Of a stretch of DNA of 64,000 bases, positions 1 through 8,033 are shown one piece after another. How positions within the stretch are numbered: position 1 is the stretch's first letter; each line of letters starts with the position of its first letter. The stretch lies in NCBI GenBank assembly GCA_965218935.1, contig CBDCMH010000005.1, forward strand, positions 342,734 through 406,733, written 5' to 3'. A program made the position numbers and the translations under genes. Source of the stretch: JADFOI01 sp965218935. Lineage in GTDB: Bacteria > Acidobacteriota > UBA6911 > RPQK01 > JADFOI01. The notes below the pieces were generated by a model. It was not told the origin of the DNA and searched no databases. It saw only the letters and a list, made by a program, of their open reading frames with translations.

Positions 1-41
1 TGGCCATGATTGACTCCTTTCGGACAACAGACGGTGGACGG

Positions 42-98
42 CAGACAACAGACAACAGACAACAGACAGCAGACAGCAGACAGCAGACAGCTGACAGT
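42..98. repeat. heptanucleotide tandem repeat (CAGACAA/CAGACAG)
   Basis: About eight head-to-tail 7-bp units, CAGACAA grading into CAGACAG, lie in the spacer upstream of thpR. They are followed at about 135-165 by a short run of the TGCTGTCG octamer that recurs elsewhere in the window. No credible gene is visible in 1-237; the open frame across it only reflects the repeat. Confidence 0.8.
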
Positions 99-237
99 AT
101 ACAAGGATACCACCGTGGAGGGCTTTGGGCGCTAGTGCTGCTGTGCTGTCGTGCTGTCTTGCGTTTGACCCCGATCCTAGCCACCGGCACAAACTTAGGA
201 AATTCCGTATCATAGTGGATCTAGGAGGAAACTACCC

Positions 238-798
238 GTGCGGGCCTTCATCGCCATTGCTGTCCCTGAGTCGGTGCTGAAGAGTTGTCAGGACATTGTG
301 GCGCAGCTCAGGGGACTGAACCTGCAAGGACGGTTCGCAAAAACCCGGTCCATCCATCTGACCCTTCAATTTCTGGGCAATATCGAAGAGGATCAAATCG
401 TCGGGATCGCACAGGTTCTGGAGCAGGCGGGAAGGGAGGTTGCTCCCCTTAATCTTGAGGTGGGCCGACTCGGCGTTTTTCCCCAACTTGCCAATCCCAG
501 AGTGGTCTGGATCGGTGTGGAACCGGTCGATGGGCTCATGAAATTGCAGAGCAAGATCCAACGAGGTGTCGATCCCTTGGGTTTTCCTCAAGAAAAGCGC
601 GATTTCCATCCTCACCTGACTCTGTTGAGACTGAAGTCGCGAAAGAACCTGGGTCCACTGACCGAATATCTTCAAGCCGAAGGCCCTCATCAGCAGGCCG
701 GCGTGATCCAAGCAGCGCAAATCCACCTCTATCAGAGCATCCTGAAACCCCAGGGAGCCGAATACCACAAATTATTCACAGCCAGACTGGGAAAGTAA
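238..798 (+). CDS. thpR: RNA 2',3'-cyclic phosphodiesterase (2'-5' RNA ligase family)
   Basis: Member of the 2H phosphoesterase superfamily (ThpR/LigT), which opens 2',3'-cyclic phosphates on RNA. Both catalytic HxTx motifs are visible: HLTL at residues 40-43 and HLTL at 126-129. At 186 aa it has the normal family length. The GTG start is preceded by AGGAGG at 223-228, a good Shine-Dalgarno at 9-nt spacing, and the N-terminus MRAFIAI is typical. It stands alone on the plus strand, facing the next gene convergently. Cytoplasmic. The family call is secure; the in vivo substrate is not known. Confidence 0.93.
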   Translation: MRAFIAIAVPESVLKSCQDIVAQLRGLNLQGRFAKTRSIHLTLQFLGNIEEDQIVGIAQVLEQAGREVAPLNLEVGRLGVFPQLANPRVVWIGVEPVDGLMKLQSKIQRGVDPLGFPQEKRDFHPHLTLLRLKSRKNLGPLTEYLQAEGPHQQAGVIQAAQIHLYQSILKPQGAEYHKLFTARLGK

Positions 799-807
799 GG
801 GAAAACC

Positions 808-869
808 CACGACCGCACGACAGCACGACCGCACGACCGCACAACAGCACGAAGGCACGGGCGCGCGAA
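808..869. repeat. octanucleotide tandem repeat (CNGCACGA)
   Basis: Degenerate 8-bp units of the form CCGCACGA/CAGCACGA fill the convergent spacer between thpR and the next gene. The same octamer, on either strand, recurs at about 135-165, 25650-25690, 47462-47600 and 47646-47712. Confidence 0.85.
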
Positions 870-874
870 CTCAC

Positions 875-2224
875 TCACTTCCAACTCTTCCGATAGAGAT
901 CAAATCCCAAGGCGAAGTCGGTGGTTCCTGCGTTCACGCCGTATCGGGCGGGAGTGAAATCCCTGGTGTTGCTCAAGAGAATGGTAAACACATGCCCACG
1001 GGTGCGCAGCTTCACACCCCAGGACAAGGTGGAACGTTCATTTACGAAGCCCCCAAAGCCGGCGAGTCGCGGCACGTACTCACCCGTCAGGGAAACCCGG
1101 GGATGAAGGGCAAGGTCCGCCCCCAGACCCAGTGAGAAAGTGTTGTTGCTCTCCGGGTTGATGGGATTGGGTCGGAAGGCGACCTCCTCATCTTTTCGGG
1201 AATTGAAGATCATGGTAGGAACCACATGAGTGCGCAGTCGCTTGTAGTCGAAGAAAGTGGGCAGCTGAAGGAAGGTTGAATAGTGATTCCAAAAGTTTTC
1301 CTCCCCTTCCACTCCTCCCAGGAAGGACATCTTCCAGGGGGATTCTTGGCGGGTGTTGATTTCATAAGCTCCTGAAAACACAACGATTTGTCCGAATCGC
1401 GTGCGGGCTACTCCGGCCGTAATCTCATCGGTCAAGGCGTGATTCAAGCCCAGATTGATGTTGGCGCCCGAATCGATTCCAAAGGCCCGCCCGAATCCCG
1501 CCTCGACGATAGGCTCCAGGAACCGGTGCTCGATATGAGTTTCGGTGTCCCCCTTTTTGAGATCGACCGGGGCAGGAAGGTGCATGAATCGGGAGGTGGT
1601 ATTGAGACGCAGCCTGGGTTCCCTCTCCGGCTGAACCTGACTCAATGGAGTCTGCGCGCTGCCGGAAGCGCTGCTGAAAGCACCGGCGGTGTACACGTAA
1701 TCGCCGGCCGAATCCCCACTTCCGTCGGCCGCATTGCCTGCGGCGTTAAAGAAAACCAGTCCTGCTGAAGGATCAGGGGCAATCCAATTGAAGTGAAACT
1801 CCACCGGACCGTTGAGAACACCTTCCTGGGTTCCTGAGGAGTTGTGCTGGATGTACTGAATTCCTTCCGCTTCCTTCAGCTGGGTCCGATCATCGACCGT
1901 TTCCAGGCGGCCGGCCTGTTCTCCTGAATCGGCGGAACGAACCGACAGCTCGAATCCCCAGCGCCTTTGTCCCGGTTGGCCGATGACCACCGTAATGGGG
2001 TAGAATTCCCCACTCTGGTAGTTTGCCGGCACCCCACTGAGAAAGAACGTGCCTCCTTGAGTTCGCCCTTCATTGAGGGGAAAACTGTTGTGGCAGGAAT
2101 GACAGGTCTCTTCCTGAAAGCCCCCCGTGAGCTGGGGTAGAGGACCATCTGAAAAACCCAGTAACAATGTGGTGAGAGGAAGAATCAAAAGGGATAGCAA
2201 AGCGAACAGCAGCTTAAGATGCAT
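875..2224 (-). CDS. exported CxxCH-motif protein with C-terminal beta-barrel-like domain
   Basis: A 449-aa exported protein. Residues 1-23 form a signal peptide. A CHSCH motif (41-45) is the standard haem c attachment pattern and resembles the start of 'choice-of-anchor V' domains; residues of about 45-205 look like that beta-rich domain. The C-terminal half (from about 215) has alternating amphipathic strands and an 'IEHRF' segment, like the DUF5777 barrel family. Haem binding and outer-membrane location are inferences. The ATG follows AAGGAA at normal spacing. It lies downstream of the broken repeat gene on the same strand, with a 111-bp spacer, so the two may be co-transcribed. Confidence 0.7.
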   Translation of the reverse strand: MHLKLLFALLSLLILPLTTLLLGFSDGPLPQLTGGFQEETCHSCHNSFPLNEGRTQGGTFFLSGVPANYQSGEFYPITVVIGQPGQRRWGFELSVRSADSGEQAGRLETVDDRTQLKEAEGIQYIQHNSSGTQEGVLNGPVEFHFNWIAPDPSAGLVFFNAAGNAADGSGDSAGDYVYTAGAFSSASGSAQTPLSQVQPEREPRLRLNTTSRFMHLPAPVDLKKGDTETHIEHRFLEPIVEAGFGRAFGIDSGANINLGLNHALTDEITAGVARTRFGQIVVFSGAYEINTRQESPWKMSFLGGVEGEENFWNHYSTFLQLPTFFDYKRLRTHVVPTMIFNSRKDEEVAFRPNPINPESNNTFSLGLGADLALHPRVSLTGEYVPRLAGFGGFVNERSTLSWGVKLRTRGHVFTILLSNTRDFTPARYGVNAGTTDFALGFDLYRKSWK

Positions 2225-2335
2225 CGTTGATTCCTTTCTGCGGTAGGACTAGGCGATCAATCTCGCTCAGCTGTGACGAGGACAGCCCTGATTAAAAACT
2301 CGATTCTATCCGTTACCGGAGAATCTTCAAGGGTC

Positions 2336-2698
2336 CTAATACTCATCTTCCTCGTCGAACGGGTCTGGACCAGGATCTCCACCTGGGTCAGGCATTGGAC
2401 CAGGACCGCGGGCAGAAGAACCTTCACTTGTGCCCGAGGGAGGAGGATCCTGAATCATGTAGGTACCAAAGGCAAAGCTGGGGGAAAAGACCTGGGCCGC
2501 ACCGACCACATCAGCGGCCTGAATCGTGATTTCCAGGGTCAGATTGCCTCCGTCGGTCTTATAGGGCGTTGTGATCCCCGGAAGCTGATCCAGGATATCT
2601 TCGGCCAGCTTGATGTTCAGTGCTGATTCGGCTTCCAGGGATCCCAGATCTAGCGGTGTGGTAGTCAGCTCCGAAGGGGTCAGCCAGGCCACCGGCAA
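2336..2698 (-). CDS. C-terminal fragment of the disrupted repeat protein
   Basis: Open frame continuing the third approximately 120-aa repeat of the upstream fragment (segment LDLGSLEAESALNIKLAEDI, then AAQVFSPSFAFGTY). It ends in an acidic Pro/Gly/Asp-rich tail (DPGGDPGPDPFDEEDEY). The apparent TTG start has no ribosome-binding site. It lies in the same frame as the upstream fragment but is separated from it by a TGA at 2723-2725, created by a 59-bp duplication. Probably not translated on its own. Confidence 0.45.
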   Translation of the reverse strand: MPVAWLTPSELTTTPLDLGSLEAESALNIKLAEDILDQLPGITTPYKTDGGNLTLEITIQAADVVGAAQVFSPSFAFGTYMIQDPPPSGTSEGSSARGPGPMPDPGGDPGPDPFDEEDEY

Positions 2699-2798
2699 TG
2701 GGAAGTGTGAAGACTCGGACGGTCACGTCCCCGCCACTCCAGCCAGGCCACCGGCAATGGGAAGTGTGAAGACTCGGACGGTCACGTCCCCGCCACTC
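2681..2798. repeat. 59-bp perfect tandem duplication
   Basis: Bases 2681-2739 are repeated exactly at 2740-2798. The unit starts CAGCCAGGCCACCGGCAATG and ends CCCCGCCACT. Being 59 bp, it shifts the frame within the repeat protein. It falls in the conserved VTVRVFTLP segment, the most repeated part of the gene. Confidence 0.95.
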
Positions 2799-4009
2799 GC
2801 CGACGGATTCCAGAGATAAACTCGCGCATCGAACTCATCGCTGTTGCCATTCAGGAAGTTGGCTACCAGTACCGTCGGACTTCCAGTCGAGACGGAGGGA
2901 ATCTTCTGGGCCGGATAGACTCCAAAGCCAAAGCTGGAGGAAAAGACTTGGGCCGCACCCACCACATCAGCCGCCTGAATCGTAAACTCCAGGGTCAGAT
3001 TGCCGCCATCGGTGACGTAGGGCGTTGTGATCGGCAGGGGCGTCAGAATATCGTCAGCGAGATTGATGTTCATGGCAGATCTGGCATTCAAAAGGCCGAG
3101 ATCCAGCGGTGCGCCGGTCAGCTCCTGGGCCGGCTCACTGGCCAGAGGAAGTGTAAACACTCGGACGGTCACTGTCCCGGCGCTTGCCGACGGATTCCAG
3201 AGATACACCCGAGAATTGAACGCGTCGCTGTTGCCGTTCATGAAGTTGGCAACGAGAACGGTCGGACTTCCAGCCGAGGCAGAGGGAATGACGTGGAGTG
3301 GGTTGGTGCCAGAGGCAAAGGCGGAAGAGAAGACCTGCGCCGCCCCTTTTACATTGGCTGCGTGAACCGTAAACTCCAGGGTGAGGTCGCCGCCGTCGGT
3401 CGTGTAGGGTAGCGTGATCCCCGAAGGGGTCAAAATATCTTCGGCCAATTTCACATTCAGTGCCGATCTGGCTGCCAGGGTTCCCAGACTCAGCGCTGTG
3501 GGGGTCAGCTCCTGGGCCGGGCTTCCCGTCACCGGCAGTGTGAAAACTCGGACGCACACCTCCCCAGCGCTGGCTGAGAGATTCCACAGATAGACCCGCG
3601 AGCTGAAAGCATCGCTGTTGCCACTCACGAAATTGGCGATCAAAGTCGTACTCTGGCCTGATGAGGTCTGGCCCGCTGTGAAACCGAAATCGTCGATCAC
3701 CGCCATGCCGGTGCCATTGCTTTGTAGTGTTATGGACCCTATGGATTGCCCACACCCTGGGGTTAAGACCAGCTGCACAAAACCTGCGGTTGCATCGGTC
3801 ATGCTAATGACTTGACTGTTCTGATCGAAGACAGTGAGGACGCTCGGATTACCTGAAAACTGATCTCTCAACCAGAGATTCACCGATGCAGCGGGTGTTT
3901 CAAAGGTGATCGTGGCGGTGTTGCCAGGATCGACCATAAGGGACTTGACGCCGGTCACGTAGAGGCTAGGAATACCTTGAGACTGGGTAAACCCACCTGT
4001 GAAGGTCAC
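2723..4009 (-). CDS. main fragment of the disrupted secreted repeat protein
   Basis: The 428-codon open part of the broken gene. It begins inside the first beta-rich domain (MTFTGGFTQSQGIPSLYVTG), because the true N-terminus and signal peptide are in another frame upstream. It contains two complete approximately 120-aa repeats and the beginning of a third, and ends at the TGA caused by the 59-bp duplication. Without the upstream signal peptide the fragment would not be exported, so a functional product is doubtful. Confidence 0.5.
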   Translation of the reverse strand: MTFTGGFTQSQGIPSLYVTGVKSLMVDPGNTATITFETPAASVNLWLRDQFSGNPSVLTVFDQNSQVISMTDATAGFVQLVLTPGCGQSIGSITLQSNGTGMAVIDDFGFTAGQTSSGQSTTLIANFVSGNSDAFSSRVYLWNLSASAGEVCVRVFTLPVTGSPAQELTPTALSLGTLAARSALNVKLAEDILTPSGITLPYTTDGGDLTLEFTVHAANVKGAAQVFSSAFASGTNPLHVIPSASAGSPTVLVANFMNGNSDAFNSRVYLWNPSASAGTVTVRVFTLPLASEPAQELTGAPLDLGLLNARSAMNINLADDILTPLPITTPYVTDGGNLTLEFTIQAADVVGAAQVFSSSFGFGVYPAQKIPSVSTGSPTVLVANFLNGNSDEFDARVYLWNPSASGGDVTVRVFTLPIAGGLAGVAGT

Positions 4010-4442
4010 CGAGTTGGGAGACGGAAAGAGCGTGAAGTTACCAAAGTTAGGAGCGGTCTCAAAGAGTCGAAAAATTGCTGGCCGTAGGCGGCCGTTGAGG
4101 ATCCGATCAAGGTCACCAGAATGGCAAGTAACAGGAATTTCAGGAAATAGGGTTGGTGGATTGCGCGGTCAGTCTTTTTCATGGTTGTCCTCCCTTAGAG
4201 ATTTCTTGGTTCATTCGACTATTCGTCCAACATCAAACCACCCAGACGGTCGAGCTGGCTGGAACGTTTCAAAAGTGAACCCGAGCTGTCGGCTGTCCGA
4301 CAGGCAGTTCGTGCATGCGCTCTTGTGTTACCCGACACAACCAAAGCAAGAGGGATGCCAATAGCCTGCCTGGTAGGACTCGTCTTAGTGACTACAGCAT
4401 GTCGTGGTTGAGAGGAGGGAGGCATTCAATAAATAGAATCTT

Positions 4443-4460
4443 GGTCCAACTTTTTGGACC
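4443..4460. other. short inverted repeat downstream of cinA
   Basis: GGTCCAA-CTTT-TTGGACC forms a 7-bp stem with a 4-nt loop just beyond the cinA stop. No strong U-run follows on the minus strand, so a terminator role is weak. The rest of 4183-4464 has two more small hairpins (about 4289-4306 and 4325-4342) upstream of the broken repeat gene, but no gene or recognisable riboswitch. Confidence 0.35.
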
Positions 4461-4464
4461 TTTG

Positions 4465-5694
4465 CTACAGCAGACTTCTTCTTAGCCAGTCCAGGGCAAA
4501 TCGTGAAGCCCGGATACGGATGGCCTCACGGGGACCCCCAAGGCGCATCTTCTTCACACGAACCTGGTCACTGGATAGACCGACGAAGACCAATCCGAGA
4601 GGCTTCTGGGCTGTTTCACCTCCCGGACCTGCGATGCCGGTAACGGAGAGGCCGACATCAGCACCGGCGCTCTCACGAATTCCTACTGCCATCTGAGCGG
4701 CCACCTGCTCACTGACCGCTCCAAAACGCTCCAGAGTAGTCTCGTTCACGCCCACCAGGTTCGCCTTGAGTTCGTTGCTGTAACAAACCGCCCCGCCCCG
4801 ATAATAGTGGGAGCTGCCCGGCACATCGGTCAGCATCTTTCCCAGGAGGCCCCCTGTACAGGATTCCGCCGTAGCCAGCGTTTTCCCTTTTTCAGACAGC
4901 ATCCGTCCCACCACTTGTTCCAGATCTTCCTCTCGGTCGGTAAATACGGACTCCCCCAGCTTCTCACCGACACGGGCCACCAACTCTCCCAGTTGCTCCT
5001 CGGCCAACTGCTTGTTTGCTTCACCCATCCAGTAAAAAGTGAGCTCGATCACTCCCGGAGAGGAGAGGATGGTGGTTTCGATTGAAGGATAGGAAGTGTA
5101 AATGGGGCCAATCGCAGAATCGACTCCAGACTCCGTTTCTGAAGCCACTTTCAACCGGCGGTTGAGCGGCGGGTCGAGTTTTTTGTATTGGCCAATCAAG
5201 TCCATGACCTGGCTCATCATGGGCTTCATTTCGCGGGGGGGCCCCGGCAAAAGAAAGAGAAGCGTCTTCCCTTCCCTCAAAAAAAGCCCCGGAGCCGTAC
5301 CATTGGGGTTTTCCATGGACTCAGCCCCTTCAGGAACCATAGCCTGGCGCAGGTTATTTTCGGTCATCTTGAGGCCCACTCGTTGGTAGCGGCCTTTCAA
5401 TCCTTCAAGAATCTTGGGATCCAGTGCCAGTTCCCGTCCCAGTACTTTAGAAACAACCTCCCGGGTGATGTCATCATGGGTGGGGCCCAAGCCGCCGGTT
5501 AGGATGACCACCTCGGAGGCTCCAAGCGCACTCCTCACAGCTCCTCGGATCTCCTCTTCACGGTCCTCCACCACAAACTTGCGCATGACTCTTAGCCCGG
5601 ACTCGTTGAGCTTCTTGGTAATGAATACCGAATTGGTTTCGAGTCGAGCCTGGCTCAGAAGCTCGGAACCTACCGCGATAATTTCCGCTCTCAT
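4465..5694 (-). CDS. cinA: CinA family protein (NMN amidohydrolase / ADP-ribose pyrophosphatase type)
   Basis: Full-length CinA (409 aa). The N-terminal molybdopterin-binding-like (COG1058) domain shows MRAEIIAVGSELL and TGGLGPTHDDITREVV. The C-terminal PncC domain shows TAESCTGGLLG and VTGIAGPGG. In characterised members the N-domain hydrolyses ADP-ribose and the C-domain deamidates nicotinamide mononucleotide for NAD salvage; some members are linked to competence and RecA. ATG start at 5694. It is followed at a distance by the repeat gene and preceded by pgpA on the same strand; cinA-pgpA adjacency is common in bacteria. Confidence 0.93.
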   Translation of the reverse strand: MRAEIIAVGSELLSQARLETNSVFITKKLNESGLRVMRKFVVEDREEEIRGAVRSALGASEVVILTGGLGPTHDDITREVVSKVLGRELALDPKILEGLKGRYQRVGLKMTENNLRQAMVPEGAESMENPNGTAPGLFLREGKTLLFLLPGPPREMKPMMSQVMDLIGQYKKLDPPLNRRLKVASETESGVDSAIGPIYTSYPSIETTILSSPGVIELTFYWMGEANKQLAEEQLGELVARVGEKLGESVFTDREEDLEQVVGRMLSEKGKTLATAESCTGGLLGKMLTDVPGSSHYYRGGAVCYSNELKANLVGVNETTLERFGAVSEQVAAQMAVGIRESAGADVGLSVTGIAGPGGETAQKPLGLVFVGLSSDQVRVKKMRLGGPREAIRIRASRFALDWLRRSLL

Positions 5695-5763
5695 AGTGCT
5701 ATAAAGGTTCCAGGTTCCAAGTTCCAGTTGTCAGCTAGAGTTGGTCTGGTCTGTTGTCTGTTG

Positions 5764-6225
5764 TCAGCCTGTCAGCCAAATCAAGAGCTTCAAGCACAGG
5801 CCGGCATAGAGACCCGCAATCAGGTCATCGCAAACGATTCCCATTCCTCCCGGTAGCTTCTCACTGGTGCGGGCCGGAAATGGCTTCACGATATCAAAGA
5901 AGCGAAACAGGAAGAACCCGGCCCCCAAAGAGACTGCGGAAACAGGAACAAACAGAAGGCAGAGCATCTGCCCCAAAATCTCATCGATGACGATCTTGGA
6001 CGGATCAGGATGGCCTTCGGAGCGAGAAAATCGGGTGGAAAAGATCACCGCTGGAGCAGTCAGCAAGACGACGAGACTGCCCAGAATGATCGTTTCCTGA
6101 AGTGGGAAAAACCAGTGAACAGCGAAAACCAGAGGCAGCGTCCCCAGAGAGCCCCAGGTTCCCGGAGCCAGGGGTAGATAACCTAGGCCCAATCCGGTGA
6201 CAAAGGCGCGAATGAAACGATCCAG
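5764..6225 (-). CDS. pgpA: phosphatidylglycerophosphatase A
   Basis: PgpA dephosphorylates phosphatidylglycerophosphate to phosphatidylglycerol in the inner membrane. Family hallmarks are present: LGYLPLAPGTWGSL near the N-terminus, VIDEILGQ in the centre and FRFFDIVKPFPA. Several hydrophobic helices are visible. The shortest start (TTG 6192) lacks a ribosome site and cuts the usual N-terminus. A CTG at 6225 lies 6 nt after GGAGG and adds 11 residues (LDRFIRAFVTG), so I prefer it. The gene starts 30 bp after the rimO stop, so rimO-pgpA-cinA may be one transcript. Confidence 0.85.
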   Translation of the reverse strand: MDRFIRAFVTGLGLGYLPLAPGTWGSLGTLPLVFAVHWFFPLQETIILGSLVVLLTAPAVIFSTRFSRSEGHPDPSKIVIDEILGQMLCLLFVPVSAVSLGAGFFLFRFFDIVKPFPARTSEKLPGGMGIVCDDLIAGLYAGLCLKLLIWLTG

Positions 6226-6254
6226 GTCATTCCTCCACTTCGGCTGTTTCCGTC

Positions 6255-7613
6255 TTAGTTCTGGACGGTTCCGACAAGATCGTATTCGTGAGCCTCGGTG
6301 ATTCGGACGGGAACGATGTCGCCGGGCCGGGTCTGCTCGGTGACTCCGTCGTTCAAGTACACACCCCCATCGATATCAGGGGCCTGAGTCGATAACCGGC
6401 CTTCCCAGAGCAAGTCGCTTTCTCGTGACAACCCTTCCACCAGGACGGGCAAACACTTCCCGATCATTTGGCTATTTTTCTCTCTTGAGATTCCTGCCTG
6501 TAATTTCATCAACCGCTTCTTCCGATCCTTTTTGGCTTCCTCGGGAACTTTTTCGTCGAGTGGATAGGCAGCACAATCCTCTTCGTCAGAATAGGCAAAG
6601 ACACCCAGCCGATCGAATCGCATCTCTTCGACAAATCCCATCAGTTCATCCACATCCTCTTCCGTCTCGCCAGGAAACCCAACGATCATGGTCGTCCGAA
6701 TGGCGACCTCGGGTATGCCGTGCCGGATCCGCTCAATCAACCGGGAGAGGGAGTTTCGATTTCCACCTCTTTTCATGCTCTTGAGGACTCTTCGTGAGGC
6801 GTGTTGAAGTGGAATGTCGATGTATTTGCAGGCGGAGGAAGTCTGGGCAATCGCTTCCAGAAGCTCATCGTAAACGTTGTTGGGATAAACATAGAGCACA
6901 CGGACCCACTCGATCCCTTCAACCTCACCGAGTCCCCGGATCAGTTCGGCCAGGCCACGGCGATTTTCCAAATCCCAGCCGTACATGGTGGTGTCCTGCC
7001 CGATGAGATTCAGCTCCTTGATTCCCTGCTTTGCCAGGCTGCTCGCTTCTCTCAAGATGGAGTCCATGGGGCGACTGCGGAAGGGGCCGCGCATCTTCGG
7101 AATCACGCAAAAACTACAGGGGTGATCACAACCCTCAGCAATCTTGACGTAAGCACTGTAACCGGGAGTAGCCAGAACTCTGGGATCAGAATCGGTGTAA
7201 AGGTACAGTTCTCGGGACTGGTATTGAGGGACACCATTGGTTTGAGGAGCTTCAGCGCAGACCTGAAGGATTTCAGGTATTTCATTGGTTCCAATGACGG
7301 CATCGATCTCGGGAATTTGCTCCAGGAGCTCTTTTCGATATCTCTCCACCAGGCAGCCGGCTACAATCAGTTTGCGACAATTCCCCTTGATTTTCTGTTG
7401 TGCCATCTCCAGGATAGTGTCGATAGACTCCTGTTTTGCACTCTCGATAAAGCCACAGGTATTCACCACAATCACTTCGGCATCCTCCTGGGATGTGGTG
7501 ATTTCGTTGCCGCTTTGAGTCAAAAGTCCCAGCATGACCTCGCTGTCGACAAGGTTTTTGGGACACCCCAGACTCACAAATCCGATCCTAGTGCCTCGTT
7601 TCGTAAATACCAT
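6255..7613 (-). CDS. rimO: ribosomal protein S12 methylthiotransferase RimO
   Basis: Radical-SAM methylthiotransferase that modifies an aspartate of ribosomal protein S12. It has the N-terminal UPF0004 domain with its three cysteines (FVSLGCPKN, VNTCGF, VAGCL), the radical-SAM CxxxCxxC in EGCDHPCSFC, and a C-terminal TRAM domain. The open frame runs upstream to 7922, but that extension is translated mobile-element DNA. From ATG 7613 the protein is 452 aa, a normal length. The first eight codons (MVFTKRGT) are themselves the terminal repeat of the element at 7589-7866, and no Shine-Dalgarno is visible, so initiation of this gene is unusual. Confidence 0.93.
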   Translation of the reverse strand: MVFTKRGTRIGFVSLGCPKNLVDSEVMLGLLTQSGNEITTSQEDAEVIVVNTCGFIESAKQESIDTILEMAQQKIKGNCRKLIVAGCLVERYRKELLEQIPEIDAVIGTNEIPEILQVCAEAPQTNGVPQYQSRELYLYTDSDPRVLATPGYSAYVKIAEGCDHPCSFCVIPKMRGPFRSRPMDSILREASSLAKQGIKELNLIGQDTTMYGWDLENRRGLAELIRGLGEVEGIEWVRVLYVYPNNVYDELLEAIAQTSSACKYIDIPLQHASRRVLKSMKRGGNRNSLSRLIERIRHGIPEVAIRTTMIVGFPGETEEDVDELMGFVEEMRFDRLGVFAYSDEEDCAAYPLDEKVPEEAKKDRKKRLMKLQAGISREKNSQMIGKCLPVLVEGLSRESDLLWEGRLSTQAPDIDGGVYLNDGVTEQTRPGDIVPVRITEAHEYDLVGTVQN

Positions 7614-7866
7614 GACGTTTGTGACGAGCGCGATGGCGCCGAGTTCGAGAAGCGACGACGACGCGATGTCATTGTACATCGTGGAGAAGGAGCGACAAAG
7701 AAATCGATGCCTCCCGCCGCCACCCTTCGGGCTGATGGGGGTTGCGGGCAATCTCTGCGTCCCTCGTCGTCGCCGATGTCTCAGACATCGCCTCCTCCTT
7801 GTTCCTTGACCTTGCCTCGCAAGACCCATCAGCAAACGCTTATGGTACTTACGAAGCGAGGCACTC
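7589..7866 (+). mobile_element. GTGTCTCG-family MITE, full-length copy 1
   Basis: A 278-bp element, diverged from the other copies. Left end TAGTGCCTCGTTTCGTAAAT, right end the inverted equivalent ending GAGGCACTC. The interior shares long near-identical blocks with the copies at 10142-10417, 40455-40682 and 54910-55186, such as CGACGACGACGCGATGTC and CACCCTTCGGGCTGATGG. The left end overlaps the first eight codons of rimO. It encodes no transposase. Confidence 0.88.
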
Positions 7867-7922
7867 GGCTCATGTGCGGAGGGTATTATATACCGAAGCC
7901 ACACTGGTAAAGAATGTGCCAC

Positions 7923-8013
7923 TCCGAAATGTAGGAGGCACCTCAGGTGCCGAACCGCTCGATCCCTAGATACTCTTCAGATTCGGCACCTGAGGTGCCT
8001 CCTACATTCCGGA
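7923..8013. repeat. long inverted repeat (32-bp arms)
   Basis: Arms at 7923-7954 and 7982-8013 are reverse complements with one mismatch, separated by 27 bp. The core GGCACCTCAGGTGCC is itself palindromic. It lies between the TgpA stop and the GTGTCTCG element and could be a terminator, a REP-like unit or a miniature element. Bases 7867-7922 hold nothing else recognisable. Confidence 0.85.
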
Positions 8014-8033
8014 GATCTATAAGTAATCCGAAT

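Larger units (their letters stand above)
2336..4182 (-). pseudogene. secreted repeat protein, disrupted by frameshift and duplication
   Basis: The reconstructed gene starts at ATG 4182, behind a strong GGGAGGA site, and encodes a signal peptide (MKKTDRAIHQPYFLKFLLLA onward). This frame closes early, but adding one base in the A5 run at 4070-4074 joins it to the main frame (…LFETAPNFGNFTLF…). A lectin-like beta domain follows, then three approximately 120-aa repeats containing VYLWNPSAS…VTVRVFTLP…TDGGNLTLEFTIQAA…AQVFSS. In the third repeat a perfect 59-bp tandem duplication puts a TGA in frame. The duplication plus 7 extra bases totals 66 bp, so the frame is right again afterwards. Sequencing error at the homopolymer, phase variation or true decay are all possible; two separate lesions favour decay. 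A paralogue with four such repeats lies at 14287-16866. Confidence 0.7.

Noticed and set aside
42..98. Possible CRISPR-like direct repeats
   Set aside because: Units are 7 bp head to tail with no spacers; it is a simple tandem repeat, and no cas genes are present.
4183..4440. Cyclic-di-GMP or other riboswitch before the secreted repeat gene
   Set aside because: Two small hairpins are visible, but none of the conserved riboswitch core sequences could be matched.
6801..7910. Long plus-strand open frame (369 codons) over rimO
   Set aside because: Entirely antisense to the well-supported rimO and its upstream element; no family features and no ribosome site.
7614..7922. N-terminal extension of RimO
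   Set aside because: The extra approximately 100 codons are translation of the inserted element and match no RimO N-terminus.
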